Shown one piece after another: positions 33,841 to 46,010 of a stretch of 64,000 nt of DNA. Position numbers and translations under genes: made by a program. Every line of letters begins with the position of its first letter. Within the stretch, counting starts at the first letter, position 1. Where the stretch lies: NCBI RefSeq assembly GCF_963678635.1, contig NC_087070.1, positions 25,972,007-26,036,006 on the forward strand, given 5' to 3'. This DNA is from Symsagittifera roscoffensis. Its lineage: Eukaryota > Xenacoelomorpha > Acoela > Convolutidae. The notes under the pieces are model-generated. The model ran no database searches. It had not been told where the DNA came from and was given only the letters and a program-made list of their open reading frames with translations.

Positions 33841-34345
33841 CTTTAAAAACTTCAAATTTTTGTTTGTAATTTCTTAGCAAAATTTTTTGGAATGCTAGTT
33901 TTTGATACCCAAAATGCACTTAAAATCTTCAAAAAATTTTTTTGAGTAAGAGAGAACTTTTGAGTTAATTTTAGTCTCATTGCCTTAACAATAAAATAAA
34001 TTTAAAAAAAACTAAACACCGTTGTAGTATATGTTGGGGAAAAATCGTCTGGAGGGTGCTGACCCCCATTTATTAAAATAGGCTATAGAGTATCCGGTCA
34101 GCACCCTATGCATTAACATAGGTGAAAGATTTCCCATGTACTAAGGTTATAGGCTTCAGATTTTCAGATGGTAAGATGGTAAGTTCTGAGAAAAAAAATA
34201 TTTGGCTGGCCGGCTGTGCCGATGCGTATAATTCTAAACGTTTTCTTAATCAAAAACCAAAAATTTTTTAACCCAAACGGGAATTTTCAAAATCTTATGT
34301 TTTATGATGTGATAGTTTTTTGATGGCAAGCTTCAGATAGTAGGT
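33841..34345 (-). repeat. T/L module, unit C
   Basis: The T part is shortened: GAGTAAGAGAGAAC at 33954 jumps past the CTAGATCTAAAT stretch seen in A and B. The L part keeps the full inverted pair GGGTGCTGACC / GGTCAGCACCC near 34055 and 34097. Confidence 0.65.
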
Positions 34346-34439
34346 TTGAGAAAAAATTCAAGTTTTTCAGAGTCAAATTTTCATTTTTGTTTTTTAAATC
34401 AAAATTTTCTCAGACAAATTTTCAAGTTTGCAACAACAG

Positions 34440-35200
34440 ATGTAACCCCCGTGGTTAGTGAGGATGCTGAAGTATACCAAAAAATTTTTAATTTTGTTTA
34501 TAAAAGCAAAGTAGTGGACGTAAACAAAAATTTTCTCAAATAATTATGTCAAAACTGCAACACCAGATGTTATCACACGGTGAACAGGGACGCCGATTAC
34601 CGTAAACAAAATTTCACGAAATAATAATTCTGTTTTCATAAGAGTGAGAAATGTTCAGTGTCACAGATGGGGTAAGGTTCGGCTACAACAGAAAAACTTT
34701 GAAACTCATTCGCTCAATTTCAAAATTGATATTTGAGGTGGAATATGGACGCGATTTTGCAGTGAGTGAAGATGATGATTCAATATTTGAAATTGAAAAG
34801 TTAGAAATTGGTTGAATTTTTAACTTTTCAATTTCAAATATTGAATCATCATCTTCACTCACTGCAAAATCGCGTCCATATTCCACCTCAAATATCAATT
34901 TACACCAAATGTCTTTGCAAGCTTACAGCGGCAAAAAAAAGATTTAAACTGTGGATCTTGAAAATTCGTAGTGTATACATCTTTTCCACAGTAAATTCAA
35001 ATTCAAAAAAAATTAGTGTTGAATTAAACAAAAAATATCATTCTATTCAGAGTTATCATTATAAATATTCACTTTTAGCTTACTTTTTTTTAGTTTGTTT
35101 GGATTTTTTTTGCTATCAGAATTCAAATTACAAGTTTTCTCCGAGTTTGCCTAGATATTCACGGAGTTCCTCATCTGAACTTTTGCAAACCGTTTGTTTC
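34440..35200 (-). pseudogene. Gene X remnant, unit C, with a large hairpin
   Basis: Contains the acidic and LREYLGKLG landmarks (near 34750-34890 and 35145-35195). Uniquely, its acidic region is present twice in opposite orientations, forming an 81-bp perfect inverted repeat. Confidence 0.4.
34723..34901. repeat. Perfect 81-bp inverted repeat with 17-nt loop
   Basis: Positions 34723-34803 are the exact reverse complement of 34821-34901; the loop is 34804-34820. No other unit, and not the mirrored arm at 58575-58650, has the second half. Confidence 0.95.
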
Positions 35201-35315
35201 TTTTTTCTAAAAGAAAACAACTGAAGAAAAATGTATTTAAAAATACAAAAAAAAAGAATTTACATTACAATAAAAGTCAAACGATCATTTAAAATTTTTT
35301 TAAGACAATTTAATT

Positions 35316-35758
35316 TCACAGAAAAAGTAATTTAATGCATTTTTGCGTGTAATCAACAAAAAAATTCAAATTATAAACATCATGATTATTATTCAAGTTC
35401 TTCTGGTAGAAATTTAAAAAAGAAGAAATTTTGTGTTTTTTTTTTTCAAAATTTTCTTTGTATAAACCATACAATTTACCAGTTTTTCGAAGTTTCTTTT
35501 GAACCATGCGCTGGTATTTTTTTTTGAAAAGGAGTAATTGAAACGTTTTCTTCCCAAAGAATCAGCAAAGTAATAAGTTTTGTCCAATCGAGCAATCATG
35601 ATCCAGTATTCTTCTCTACCATTGCTTGGAGCTCAATCATATTTTGCAAAAAAAAATTTTGCTAGTTGAGGAACGCTATCAGAAGGATAAAATCCCATAT
35701 ACTTGAACCTGAGCTTAGGAGTATGTTCGATATTTTGAAAAAGTGGAAAGTTGTCCAT
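35316..35758 (-). pseudogene. Adenain-like protease remnant, unit C
   Basis: The His box reads EYWIMI, with the His replaced by Tyr (TAC, + strand 35606-35608), and the Cys position is Tyr (35469-35471). It shares the His loss with the mirror copy at 57714, so that mutation preceded the palindrome. Confidence 0.6.
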
Positions 35759-36089
35759 CTATGCAATTGTTTATTGACTTATATCTAAAAACGAAAAAAA
35801 ATGATAGTTGATAGTGCAATTTCAGATAAGAAAAATAAGATTGATGATTTACACACAATTAGATACTGAATCAACAAAACCCCATACACAAGTCTTATGT
35901 ACGGGACAGAGGTTAAAATACTGTTTTAAGGTCTAGAATATAGAAATATCTCGGGTTTTCATTAAGGCAACATTCATTATCTAATTTTTGTGGAGGTTTA
36001 AGTCTGACAAAAAACAAAAGAGATTATACAGGGATAATTACAAACAAAACTCCCAAAAAATACAATATTTTTTTAAGAAACTGAAAACT

Positions 36090-37320
36090 TAAGAAATTTG
36101 AATTTTTTTAGCGACCGTTCCGAAATTGTCGATTTGAACCTTTGATAATTCTTCTCCCAAGACAACCACTTCCGTCACTTGCTCCAAGGGAAATTGGAAA
36201 AAATTCTAAGCTCGAGCTTTCTCCACGTTTTGGATAATGCAATTTTTCAGCTGCATCTTGTTGTGAAGTCAAGTCAAAAACAAGGATACAGTGATTCTGA
36301 AAAATCTTCCATAGGAAGAGCTGGAAAATTGTTTAAACTGCATTGCTTTCATAGTTGTGACATAAAGGCGTCAAGGAGAAGTTGAATCCAATGAAAGAAT
36401 TGCTCTCCCAACCCGAATAAATTGAAGTTCTCTCTTAAAAAAATGGACTTTCATGAAAAATTCCCTAACGGCTGAACTTGTATTCATTGCAACAGCTATT
36501 TTTCTTAGTGAAGCTTGATTGAAAACATTTTCCTGAATAAACTTGCTGGAACGAGATGGAATGATTAAGTTTTTGCTATAGTTTCCATGTAATTGAAATG
36601 AGCAGGTTCTTTTTCCAGATTCAATTGCAAGTATTGGTGAATAGGTTCAGCTTAATTTTTTCTAGTTAACAGCAAACAATCAATTATTTTCATGCTAATG
36701 TTTGAATGATCAGACAGCATGTAAATTTAGGTCCAGCTCAATTTATTTTATTTCCAATTTTGGTTTTTAGTGAAAACAATTTTTCACAAGTAAAAAAATC
36801 AATGGCAAGTCTCCCAAAGAGTGAAACAATTATCCCTTTCCGTAGGAAATTGATTTTTCAGCGAACAAAAAAATATCTAATGCTCCCGGAAACTCATCAA
36901 AACCATATACAAGACAAGCAAGTGTTCTTTTTTATTCACTGCCGACGAATGAGTTCGTTCGATATTTGTGCTTTATGATGATATAATCCATTGGCGTTGT
37001 AAACACTTGTATGTTTAAAATAAACTTCACAGCTGGAGAACAAAGAATATAGTAGGTTGTTTACATGGTTTAAGTAATTTTGTGGTCCTTCATCTGAGTC
37101 ATATTCTAATTTTGCTTGATGTTTTGTTTTATGTTTTCCTGATTTGGGTAGCACGCATTCCCATGTAACGATTACGATCCGTCTCAAGTTCAAACTCAAT
37201 ACTTTTTTCATCTATAGAAGCACTGGGAAATATTCCTTTTGGGTTAGATGATATAAATGTTTCCAAAGCTGGGTTTTTATCAAATTTATCCAAAAAAGAA
37301 CTTGTAAAACCTCTTTATCG
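36090..37320 (-). pseudogene. Major capsid protein remnant, unit C (longest)
   Basis: Covers the complete gene length (about 410 codons): stop at about 36089, C-terminal jelly-roll fragments at 36180-36700, the N-terminal open piece at 36936-37211 (LNHVNNLLYSLFSS), and the ELETDRNRYM-type beginning near 37170-37300. At least three frame changes. It is the reference copy for the truncations in units A and B. Confidence 0.7.
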
Positions 37321-37323
37321 AAA

Positions 37324-37690
37324 ATGACTACTTCGATTTATTTTCCTTTAAATTTTTCAAAAAGGTCTTTAGGAGAGCCATTGGTTTTCGATCTTTTTTC
37401 TGAGAATTGTTCTTACTGTTATGCGCTTGGATTTTTTCTTTTTCCACCGCGCGACTCTTTTCGAGCTTTTTTTGTTCCAAAATCTTTTGCATATTTTTTG
37501 ATCTTTTCGTCCAATAACGACTCCCCAGTCTGGCGCAGCAAATTCAAACAAATCTGCTCCAATTGTTTTGGCAGCTGGGACTGTATAATTTTTATAATAA
37601 AGGGGACGGCAGTTCTCCCACGAGTTTGTGCATGAGCACTAAAACCTCTTCCATGCTGTCTTGCATGTCATTGAAAAGTGTAACAATTAG
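37324..37690 (-). pseudogene. Small basic protein remnant, unit C
   Basis: The minus frame at 37369-37551 has FEFAAPDWGVV and the WKKKKSKR tail. It has the same frame change as the other copies. Confidence 0.45.
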
Positions 37691-37739
37691 CAGATTTTTG
37701 CGCAACCATTTCGTATAAAGTATAAATCAAAAATGATTA

Positions 37740-38590
37740 TCCAAAATCTAGCGGAACAAAAAAACAACTCGTGTAATTCATACGGAACAAAAGGAATGTT
37801 TTCACCTGCAGTATCCCTTAGTTCGTTTTTTAAGATATTGAAAGACTTTAAAAAAAAATTAAATTGTAGATGCGTAAAGGGTTGATAATTTTTCTATTGT
37901 CCTGTAGATTTTATGTTTCTATTTTTTGTACTATGGAAATGAAAAGGATACAAAAAAGTATAGGAATTTTTGTATCACCTATTCTATTTTAATCTAAAAC
38001 ATCACTACATATCATCAGGGAATGTATTCTCATAATGTTATAGGAATACTGAGGATGATTTGGTCCTTTTCCACCCGTTACATCCTCTGTCTGGTTTTTG
38101 TCTAAATCACAACCCAAAATTTTGCTCAAATTAGCACTTTGAATGATAAACACTGATTGATCCTCAGTTCCTTCATCCATCCAAAGCTTAATTGAGAAAT
38201 TATTTTTTGAAAGCTTGCATTGTGTCTGCGGCATACTTTGTTTTCATTTTCATTATTTGAACTTTGACAAACCTCGAAAAATTCCCTACAGCAATTAATC
38301 AATACGTAACTCCATTGTTTTGACTAGCTAACTTGTCTACAAAAACTTAGTGCATGCACCAGATTTCTTTGATATATTTGGAAAAAGCTTGAAGTCTTCG
38401 GAAATGTCTGATTGGAGGACCAATTTTTGTATACGATATCTTGGTTTGTAAAAATTTTCCTTTTTCTTTTTTCGCAAGCCGCTTGCTTTACTCAAGCTTC
38501 GCACAGAACCGTACGCAGCTCTACCCCTAAGCTCAGATCTGTTCAGACTTATTTTTTCAGATTTTGAACGGGGTCTAAATTTCTCTGTTT
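37740..38590 (-). pseudogene. Integrase::minor capsid fusion remnant, unit C
   Basis: Minor capsid part 37740-38190 (MRIHSLMICSDVLD); integrase part 38190-38590, including the basic N-terminal region (SGLRKKKKENF at about 38460) and the WCM-His box near 38348. The junction KLW-x-DEGTEDQ is the same as in unit A. Confidence 0.55.
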
Positions 38591-38850
38591 TTCGCTTTGG
38601 CATTCTTGTTGATAACAAATTTAGATGGAATTTGAGTTGCTTCCAAAATGATAAAATAAGCATTTGGAGAATCGGTATTTTTTCACTTTAGTGCACACAG
38701 AAGGTCTACAAAAGATTCTTATGTATCTCGATTATCTAAAATGATGTTTTTTTACAGGCTCAGTTCAATTCTAGGAGAATTAGAATTTAAATCAATAAGG
38801 TGCTCATTGTTACCCGTTTTCAAACTTGCAATTATAGCACTGTAAATTGA
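38560..38850 (-). pseudogene. Gene W remnant, unit C
   Basis: Corresponds to the frame ending AKAKNRE just inside the integrase start. Broken upstream; unknown function. Confidence 0.3.
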
Positions 38851-38999
38851 ACCAAAGTTTTGTGGTACATTCTCCTCTTTTTCTTACCTTTGTTCCAGTT
38901 TTTCTTTGTTAGAAGTGTGCTTTGTGATTGATAATTTGAGTACGGAGTTGAAACAAGCTGTTTCACACTAAGTCAAACGTTTAGTGAGAAATAGAATGA

Positions 39000-40002
39000 T
39001 AAAAGATATCAACTGTAAGCCCCTAGCTGATTTTTAAATAGTTCTTTTTTCGTGTAGAGGAGTACTTTATGTGTTAATTCTGATTTTTTTTTCGAATTTA
39101 TTTTATGTCTTCTTTCCAAAGGGTTTGAAGCTCTCCTCCTAATAGGTTTAACAAAAACAGTTGCTCAGAAACTGAAAAAATTCTTTTGAACAATTGAGAT
39201 CAAATTCTTTTCGAAAACTTAGGAATCTTTTTGAATTATTGGGGAATAGAGACGTATTGTGTACTGATCATCAAGAAACTTTGTCGCTACTCCGGCTGGT
39301 AAATCAAATATTGTTAGAACAGAACCACTATTAGAGCAATATTTAAGTGAATCAACTATTTTTGAATTAAATCAATAAGTAAATGACCATAGGGAACTGA
39401 TGTTGCATCTTGATACCACTCTTTCAATTAAGATCCTGGTCCTATTTGTTGACATAATGCATTGATTTGTAAAACATCTCTCATTGAATTGAACATGACT
39501 ATGTGAGTATTTCGTAACTCTACATTTCTTCCTAAATTGCTTTAATGACAGCAATTGTGTTTGATGTATCTTGTATTCAGACTCTAGTGTCTCCCAGCAG
39601 GAATTTATACAAGAATCATGAAAAAAATCATGAAAAAAAGCAGAAACTTAGTTCCGTTATTAGAAAGATTTTCAACAAATCAAAATCTACTCCATGGATA
39701 ACTTTAGGGTTTTTCTTCGCATTTGACTATAAAAAGATTGATATTGTTGAAAAAAACAAGAAAGTTTTGTCAAATACTGGTTGAAAAGTACCAATTATCG
39801 ACCAATTAAAAATAAGATGAGTTTTTCCAGATTCGCTTGGACCAACTAAGGAAATAAAAATCGTTCTGCGCAATACAGTGCTTTCGTCAATATCAATACA
39901 CTTTTTTCTGAAGGTCTCTAGATAAACTAGTATTGAGGGAAGTGCATCGAGCCATTTATTATAGTTTTCCTTTTGTAGTTGTAAAGAATGGTTTAATTTC
40001 AT
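39000..40002 (-). pseudogene. P-loop ATPase remnant, unit C
   Basis: Start MKLNHSLQLQKEN at 40002. Walker A GPSESGKT is intact at 39820-39843. The duplicated ATCATGAAAA stretch lies near 39615-39640. C-terminal fragments run to about 39000. It mirrors 53502-54500. Confidence 0.65.
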
Positions 40003-40259
40003 TGATTTCCATTTCTACAATTTTCCATAAGTTCTTTTTTTTAATATGGGGTCAGTATCGTATGAAATGTTTTCTTCTGTCGTGATGCAGAGCCCGTTCA
40101 AAATGGAATATTTGTGAGTCTATGTCCGAATTCTGCAATTTTTGCACATTTTATGATTCTATAACAGTTAGCGAAATTTTTTGAGACTTTTTTTCTAGAT
40201 CAATTTGGAAAAACACTTTTTTTGGTAAAGTTTGAAGATTAAAGTTCTTGAAAAACCAC

Positions 40260-40560
40260 AAATCATCTTGTTCAACTCAAAAACTAAATGAAAAACGAAT
40301 TTGGAGGATAAATATTTCAATTACAAGACAAAAAACAAAAATAACTTGTTTTTGGTACCTTAGAGTTCTTAATAAACACAAATCTCCGAAAAAAAGGGAC
40401 TGTTCATTGAAGTTTTTCAAAGCATAGTTGACGCAGGCAACTTGTTTCAGTGTTTCATTCTGTTTTGCAGTGAAGAATCAAATCTGAATTCAAGGAGGTT
40501 TGTTAACATTGTACTTCCCAATCGTGACGAAACTTTGTCTTCTATTTTAAGTTGCTATGC
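40260..40560 (-). pseudogene. Gene Y remnant, copy in unit C
   Basis: Minus text close to LKQLAYVNYALKKF lies upstream of the ATPase. Unknown family; stops present. Confidence 0.3.
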
Positions 40561-41010
40561 CATACATTTTGTTGCAATTGTGGCAAACCCCTGATCCATA
40601 GTTGACTCGTTAGAAGTGAGTTCCAAATTTTTTAAACAATTTCACTTTTTCAGAAGTGAGTTATTTTTTAACGAACAAAAAAAAACTTTTCAGTTTTTTC
40701 AACAAACTGCTTAAAATGATTCAATTTTTTTGATAAAATGATAAAAGTGTTCACTATTACTACAAAAAGAATGCAAAAAATTCTTCAATTTTTTCTGCAA
40801 ATTCCTAATATTTTCTCTAACATGTGTACAAAAAAATCTTGATTGTATATCGCTAATTTGGTTTCTGTTCTTAATTTTCTGAACCATTTGGTGTGTTTTA
40901 ACCTGAACTACTCGTCTATTCTCACACTTAAAAGAAACTTCAAAAAATATATTTACGAAAGATGACATAATTGACAAGCAACAGTTATTTACCAGAATTT
41001 TCAATTAAAG
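40561..41010 (-). other. Spacer between genes Y and Z tail in unit C
   Basis: AT-rich sequence that recurs (inverted) at 52545-53000 and, in part, at 44160-44600 and 47450-47663. It includes a 97-codon minus-strand frame (40711-41004) with no recognised domain. It is probably an untranslated segment of the element. Confidence 0.35.
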
Positions 41011-41170
41011 AGTTCCGAATGTTCTCTATTCAACGCAGAGCTGGTCATGTCTGGTGTGGGTGCTGTGCTGCTGGAGGCGTTTTTCTTAGGGAACCCCTCA
41101 TCTTCGTCTATTGCGATGGGGTTTCCGGCTGATCCCATCTCCTTCTCCCAAGAAAACCACCAAGCGACTA
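41010..41170 (-). pseudogene. Gene Z C-terminal fragment
   Basis: Keeps only the tail of gene Z (EKEMGSAENP and DEDEGFP-type text) and is joined at about 41170 to the small basic protein gene by a deletion. The same fusion is mirrored at 52385. Confidence 0.45.
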
Positions 41171-42640
41171 TTTTCTAACTTTTTTGTTCTAATTTCTTTT
41201 GCATATTTTTTGATCTTTTCAACCACTAACGACTCCCCAGTCTGGCGCAGCAAGTTCAAATAAATCTACTCCAATTCATTTTTGGCATCTGGGACTGTTT
41301 ATTTTTTATAATAAAGGGACTGCAATTCTCCCAAGAGTTTTTGCAAGAGCACCAAAACCTCTTCCATGCTGTCTTGCAAAAGTGTCATTGAAAAGTGTAA
41401 CAATTAGCAGATTTTTGCGGTACCATTTCGTATAAAGTATAAATCAAAATTGATTATCCGAAATCTACCGGAACAAAAGAACAACTCGTGTAATTCATAC
41501 GGAACAGAAGGAATGTTTTCACCTGTAGTATCCCTTAGTTCTTTTTTTATGCTATTGAAAGGCTTTAATAAAAAAATTAATTTGTAGATATGTAAAGGGT
41601 TGATAATTTTTCTATTGTCCTGTAGATTTTATGTTTCTATTTTTTGTACTATGGAAATGAAAAGGATAAAAAAAAGTATAGGAACTTTTGTATCACCTAC
41701 TCTATTATAATCTAAAACATCACTATATATCATCAGGGAATGTATTCTCATAATGTTATAGGAATACTGAGGATGATTTGGTCCTTTTCCACCCGTTACA
41801 ACCTCTGTCTGGTTTTTGTCTAAATCAACAACAAAAATTTGTCTCAAATTAGCACTTTGAATGATAAACACTGATTGATCCTCAGTTCCTTCATCCACCC
41901 AAAGCTTATTTGAGAAATTATTTTTTGAAAGCTTGCATTGTGTCTGCGTCATGCTTTATTTTCATTAATTGAACTTTGACAAACCTCGAAAAATTCCCTA
42001 CAGCAATTAATCAATACGTAATTCCATTGTTTTGACTAGCTAATTTGTCTGCAAAAACGAAGTGCATGCACCAGATTTCTTTGATATATTATTGGAAAAA
42101 GCTTGAAGTCTTCAGGAACGTCTGATTGGAGGACCAATTTTTATATACGATACCTTGGTTTGTAAATATTTTCCACTTTCTTTTTTCGCAAGCCGCTTGT
42201 TTTACTCAAGTTTCGCAGAGAACCGTACGCAGCTTTACCCCTAAAATACAATCTGTTCAGACTCATTTTTTCAGATTTTGAACGGGGTCCAAGTTTCTCT
42301 GTTTTTCGCTTTGGCATTCTTGTTGATAACAAGTTTAGATGGAATTTGAGTTGCTTGCAAAATGATAAAATAAATATCTGGAGAATTGGTGTTTTTTCGC
42401 TTTAGTGCACACAGAAGGTCTACAAATGATTCTTCTGTATCTCGATTATCTAAAATGATGTTTTCTGAAAGGATCAGCTCAATTCTAGGAGAATTAGAAC
42501 TTAAGTCAATAAGGTGCTCATTGTTACCCGTTTTCAAACTTGCAATTACAGCACTGTATTTTGAATCAAATTATTTTGGTACAATCTCCTTTTTTTCTTA
42601 CTTTTGTTCCAGTTTTTCTTTGTTAGAAGTGTGCTTTGTG
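41171..42640 (-). pseudogene. Second copy of basic protein, minor capsid::integrase and W in the left arm
   Basis: Basic protein fragment 41171-41400; minor capsid core 41629-41900; integrase 41900-42330 (SGLRKKKVENI piece at 42141-42332); W at 42271-42537 with the longest intact frame (KTGNNEHLIDLSSN, FVDLLCALKRKN). The W and integrase frames overlap by about 60 bp. The fusion junction KLWVDEGTEDQ is identical to other units. Confidence 0.55.
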
Positions 42641-43586
42641 ATTGATAACTTGAGTACGGAGTTGAAACAAGTTTTTTCATACTAAGTCAAACGTTTAGTG
42701 ACAAATAAAAATCGTTCTGCGCAATACAGTGCTTTCGTCAATATCGATACACGTTTTTCTGAAGGTCTCTAGATAACCTAGTATTGATGGAAGTGCCTCG
42801 AGCCATTTATCATAGTTTTCCTTTTGTAGTTGTAAAGAATGATTTGTTTTCATTGATTTCCATTTCTACGATTTTTTATAAGTTCTTTTTTTTAATATGG
42901 GGTCGGTATCGTATGAAAAGTTTTCTTCTGTCGTTATGCAGAGCCCGCTCAAAGTGCGATATTTGTGAGTCCGAATTCTGCAATTTTGGCACATTTCGTG
43001 ATTCTATAACAGTTAGCAAAAGTTTTGAGAGTTTTTTTCTAGATCAATTTGGAAAAACACTATTTTTTGTGAAGTTTCAAGATTAAAATTCTTGAAAAAC
43101 CACAACTCATTTTTAGACTTTTAAAACGTCAAATTTTTGTTTATAATTTCTTAGCAAAACCTTTTGGAATGCTTGAAGTTCTTGATACCCAAAATGCACT
43201 TAAAAACTTCAAAAAAATTTTTGAGTAAAAATTATTTTTCTAGATCTAAATTTAATCTTCAATAAGCTATTCAAAGCCTGCCTGCAAGCTCAACTTCATA
43301 GATCAAAATAAGACCAAAAATCAAAAATTTCAAACCCAATTTTTCAAAGTTTTTAATGTTAGTTTAATCACGTCTGAAAAGGCTTTAATATGATATATCA
43401 ATCGATCTATTTCGATTATTATTTTTTGCGAGGAAAACAAAAAGAACATGTAACAAAAACAAAGACTAAAATACACCAAATACAATAGTCTTCAACGTGC
43501 TTTGTGATTGATAATTTGAGTACGGAGTTGAAACAAGTTTTTTCATACTAAGTCAAACGTTTAGTGACAAATAAAAATCGTTCTGC
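42631..43586 (-). repeat. ATPase/T-module insert between 90-bp direct repeats (left arm only)
   Basis: The 90-bp stretch at 42631-42720 is repeated at 43497-43586 with almost no change. Between them lie an ATPase N-terminal piece (42721-42870) and a T-module piece with the GGAATGC anchor at 43166. The mirrored place in the right arm (about 50825-50915) has a single copy and no insert. Confidence 0.8.
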
Positions 43587-44640
43587 CCAATAAAGTGCTT
43601 TCGTCAATATCGATGCACAACTTTCTGAAGGTCTCTAGATAACCTAGTATTGAGGGAAGTGCGTCGAGTTGTAAAGAATGATTTGTTTTCATTGATTTCC
43701 ATTTCTACGATTTTTTGTAAGTTCTATTTTTTAATATGGGGTCGGTATCGTATGAGAAGTTTTTTTCTGTCGTGATGCAGAGCCCGTTCAAAATGGAATA
43801 TTTGTGAGTCTATAACAGTTAGCGAAATTTTTTGAGACTTTTTTTCTAGATCAATTTGGGAAAACACAAATTTTTGTGAAGATTCAAGATTAAAATTCTT
43901 GAAAAACTACATTTCATCTTGTTTAACTCGAAAACCAAATGGAAAACGAATTTTGAGGATAAATATTTCAATTACAAGGCAACAAACAAAAATAACTTAT
44001 TTTTTGTACCTTACAGTTCTCAACAAACACAAAACTCCCAAAACTTGGGACAGTTCTTTGAACTTTTTCAAAGCATAGTTGACGTAGGCAACTTGTTTTA
44101 GTGCTTCATTCTCTTTTGCATTGAAGAGTCAAATCTGAGTTCAGGGAGGTTTGTTAACATTGTACTTGCTAATCGTGACAAATTTTGTCTTCTATTTTAA
44201 GTTGCTATGCCATACACTTTGTTGCAGTTGGCCAACCCCCGATCCATAGTTGACTCTATAAAACTGAGTTCCAATTTTTTAAAACAATTTCCTTTTTTCA
44301 GAAGTTAGTTATTTTTTAACGAACAAAAGAAACTTTTCCGTTTTTTCGACAAGACGCTAAAATTGTTTCACTTTTTTCTACAAAATCCGTGAAAAAGCTC
44401 AAGTATTTTTACTTTTGTGCAAATTTTTAGTGTTTTCTCTAACATGTGTACAAAAAAATCTTGATTGAATGGAAACGTTTAATCGCTAATTTGGTTTCTG
44501 TTCTTATTTTTCTGAACCATTTGGTGTGTTCTAACCTGAACTACTCGTCTGTTCTCACAGTCAAAAGAAATTTCAAAAAATCTATTTACGAAAGATGACA
44601 TAATTGACAAGCAACAGGTATTTACCAGAAATTTCACTGA
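43587..44640 (-). pseudogene. ATPase N-terminal scrap, gene Y copy 2 and spacer (left arm)
   Basis: 43587-43690 resembles the ATPase start (decayed). 43915-44150 is gene Y (minus YVNYALKKFKELSQ-type text). 44150-44640 is the AT-rich spacer also found at 40561-41010. Everything mirrors 49785-50825. Confidence 0.4.
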
Positions 44641-45262
44641 AAAAGTTCCGAATGAACTCTATTCAACGCAGAGCTGGTCGTGTCTGGTGTGGCTGTTGTG
44701 CTGCTGGAGGCGTTATTTTTTTAGGGAATCCCTCATCTTCGTCTATTGCAATGACGTTTTCGGCTGATCCCATCTCCTTCTCCCAATAAAAGAGGAAGTC
44801 GTTGACCGGTTGAGCCCTATATCTTAATTCAGGGATCTCGGGGTAGTTCATTCCCACATGTTCAAACACAATCTCCATCGTTTGCAATTTTCCAAATTGG
44901 TTCTCTGTGATGGGTACTTGCGTCAAATGAAGTTTGTTGAAATACCTTCACATCACTTCCACCATGAGCCAGATTTGGATTGGTATATCCACTCGTGCCA
45001 AAAAAATCCTCAGAGACAGTTTTTCGCACTTGCAATTGTAAAAGATCAGGCGTAACTTTCACCGAGTACATAAGGTTGCTATTTTGCACTGAGAAAATCA
45101 TTTTGAGCAATAAGTTGAGTAAAAGATACAGCGGAAAAGAAAGAATAATGACTGATTTAAAGCAGAGAGAGGATGTATTGGACGGTAGTTGTGTTAAAAT
45201 AAAAAAGTTAAGTGCTGAAAGAGGATGTAGTTGACGGTTCTTAAGTTGAAAATACAACAACT
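44640..45262 (-). pseudogene. Gene Z, left-arm copy (unknown protein)
   Basis: Two minus-strand frames cover the gene: 44862-45260 (MLYFQLKNRQ start, hydrophobic LLLNLLLKMIF near residue 50, then SEDFFGTSGYTNPNLAHGG) and 44663-44926 (FEHVGMNYPEIPELRY, a Trp-containing FLFYWEKEMG, acidic DEDEGFP, and a PPAAQQPHQTRP tail). A frameshift near 44880 separates them. I do not recognise it. It is upstream of Y and the ATPase and is the best preserved unknown gene of the element. Confidence 0.5.
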
Positions 45263-45640
45263 TCAGTTAAGAGTGAGGAATATCTTCAATTCAAATGTGT
45301 GGGCTGAACTAATCAGTATAATTTTTCTTAATTGGCCTGTAGTCGCTATCGTCTCCAATCAGATTTCAGCTCTCTTACGTGGAAACATTTTTTAGTAAAG
45401 TTGTTCCCAATCAGAAATATTGACATTGTCGTTTCCAATCACAAAAAACGCACTCAGAGAAACAGTTACCTTTTACGGACTTGAAGTTTTCAAATAAAAA
45501 ACAATTGCACAAAGGTAATTGGAAAAGTAAATGCCCACAGGTTGTTTGCTGTAAAATAAGAAATATCGCCGATATAATTAACACAAGGAGAAAACTTTAA
45601 CAAATAAAAAAAAATGTCAATTAGTTTTTCATCAAGTCAA
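45263..45640 (-). other. Spacer between Z and Y (left arm)
   Basis: AT-rich, mirrored at 48787-49160. It has no recognisable coding text. Confidence 0.4.
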
Positions 45641-46010
45641 TTAATTTTTTTTGCTTAAAATCAATGAGAACTTGTAAATTTTTGAGTTAATAGTCAAGTT
45701 CATGAAATTGATATTCAAGAGAATGAAAAATGATTTTGAAGGATAAATATTTAACTTACAAAACAAAAACAAAAAAAAACTTTTTTCTTGTGCATTACAG
45801 TTCTCAACAAACATAAAGTCTCCAAAAATTTGGGACAGTTCCTTGAGCTCTTTCAAACTATAGTTGACGTAGGCAACTTGTTTCAGTGTTTCACTTTCTT
45901 TTGCAGTGAAGGGTCAGATCTGAGTTTAAGGAGGTTTGTTAACATTGTACTTCTTAATCGTGACATTGTAAGTTGTCTTCTTGTCTTCTAAACTTGTCTT
46001 CTAATTTAAG
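45641..46010 (-). pseudogene. Gene Y, left-arm inner copy
   Basis: Minus frame MKELKELSQIFGDFMF (45641-45856), preceded in the same frame by AYVNYSLKELKEL-type text up to about 45910. It starts helical and ends hydrophobic (Phe/Leu/Ile-rich), suggesting one membrane segment. No family recognised. Mirrored at 48510-48786. Confidence 0.4.

Noticed and set aside
36179..36385. Plus-strand frame opposite the capsid C-terminus (also mirrored at 57118-57324)
   Set aside because: The minus strand carries the family motifs; this is a shadow frame.
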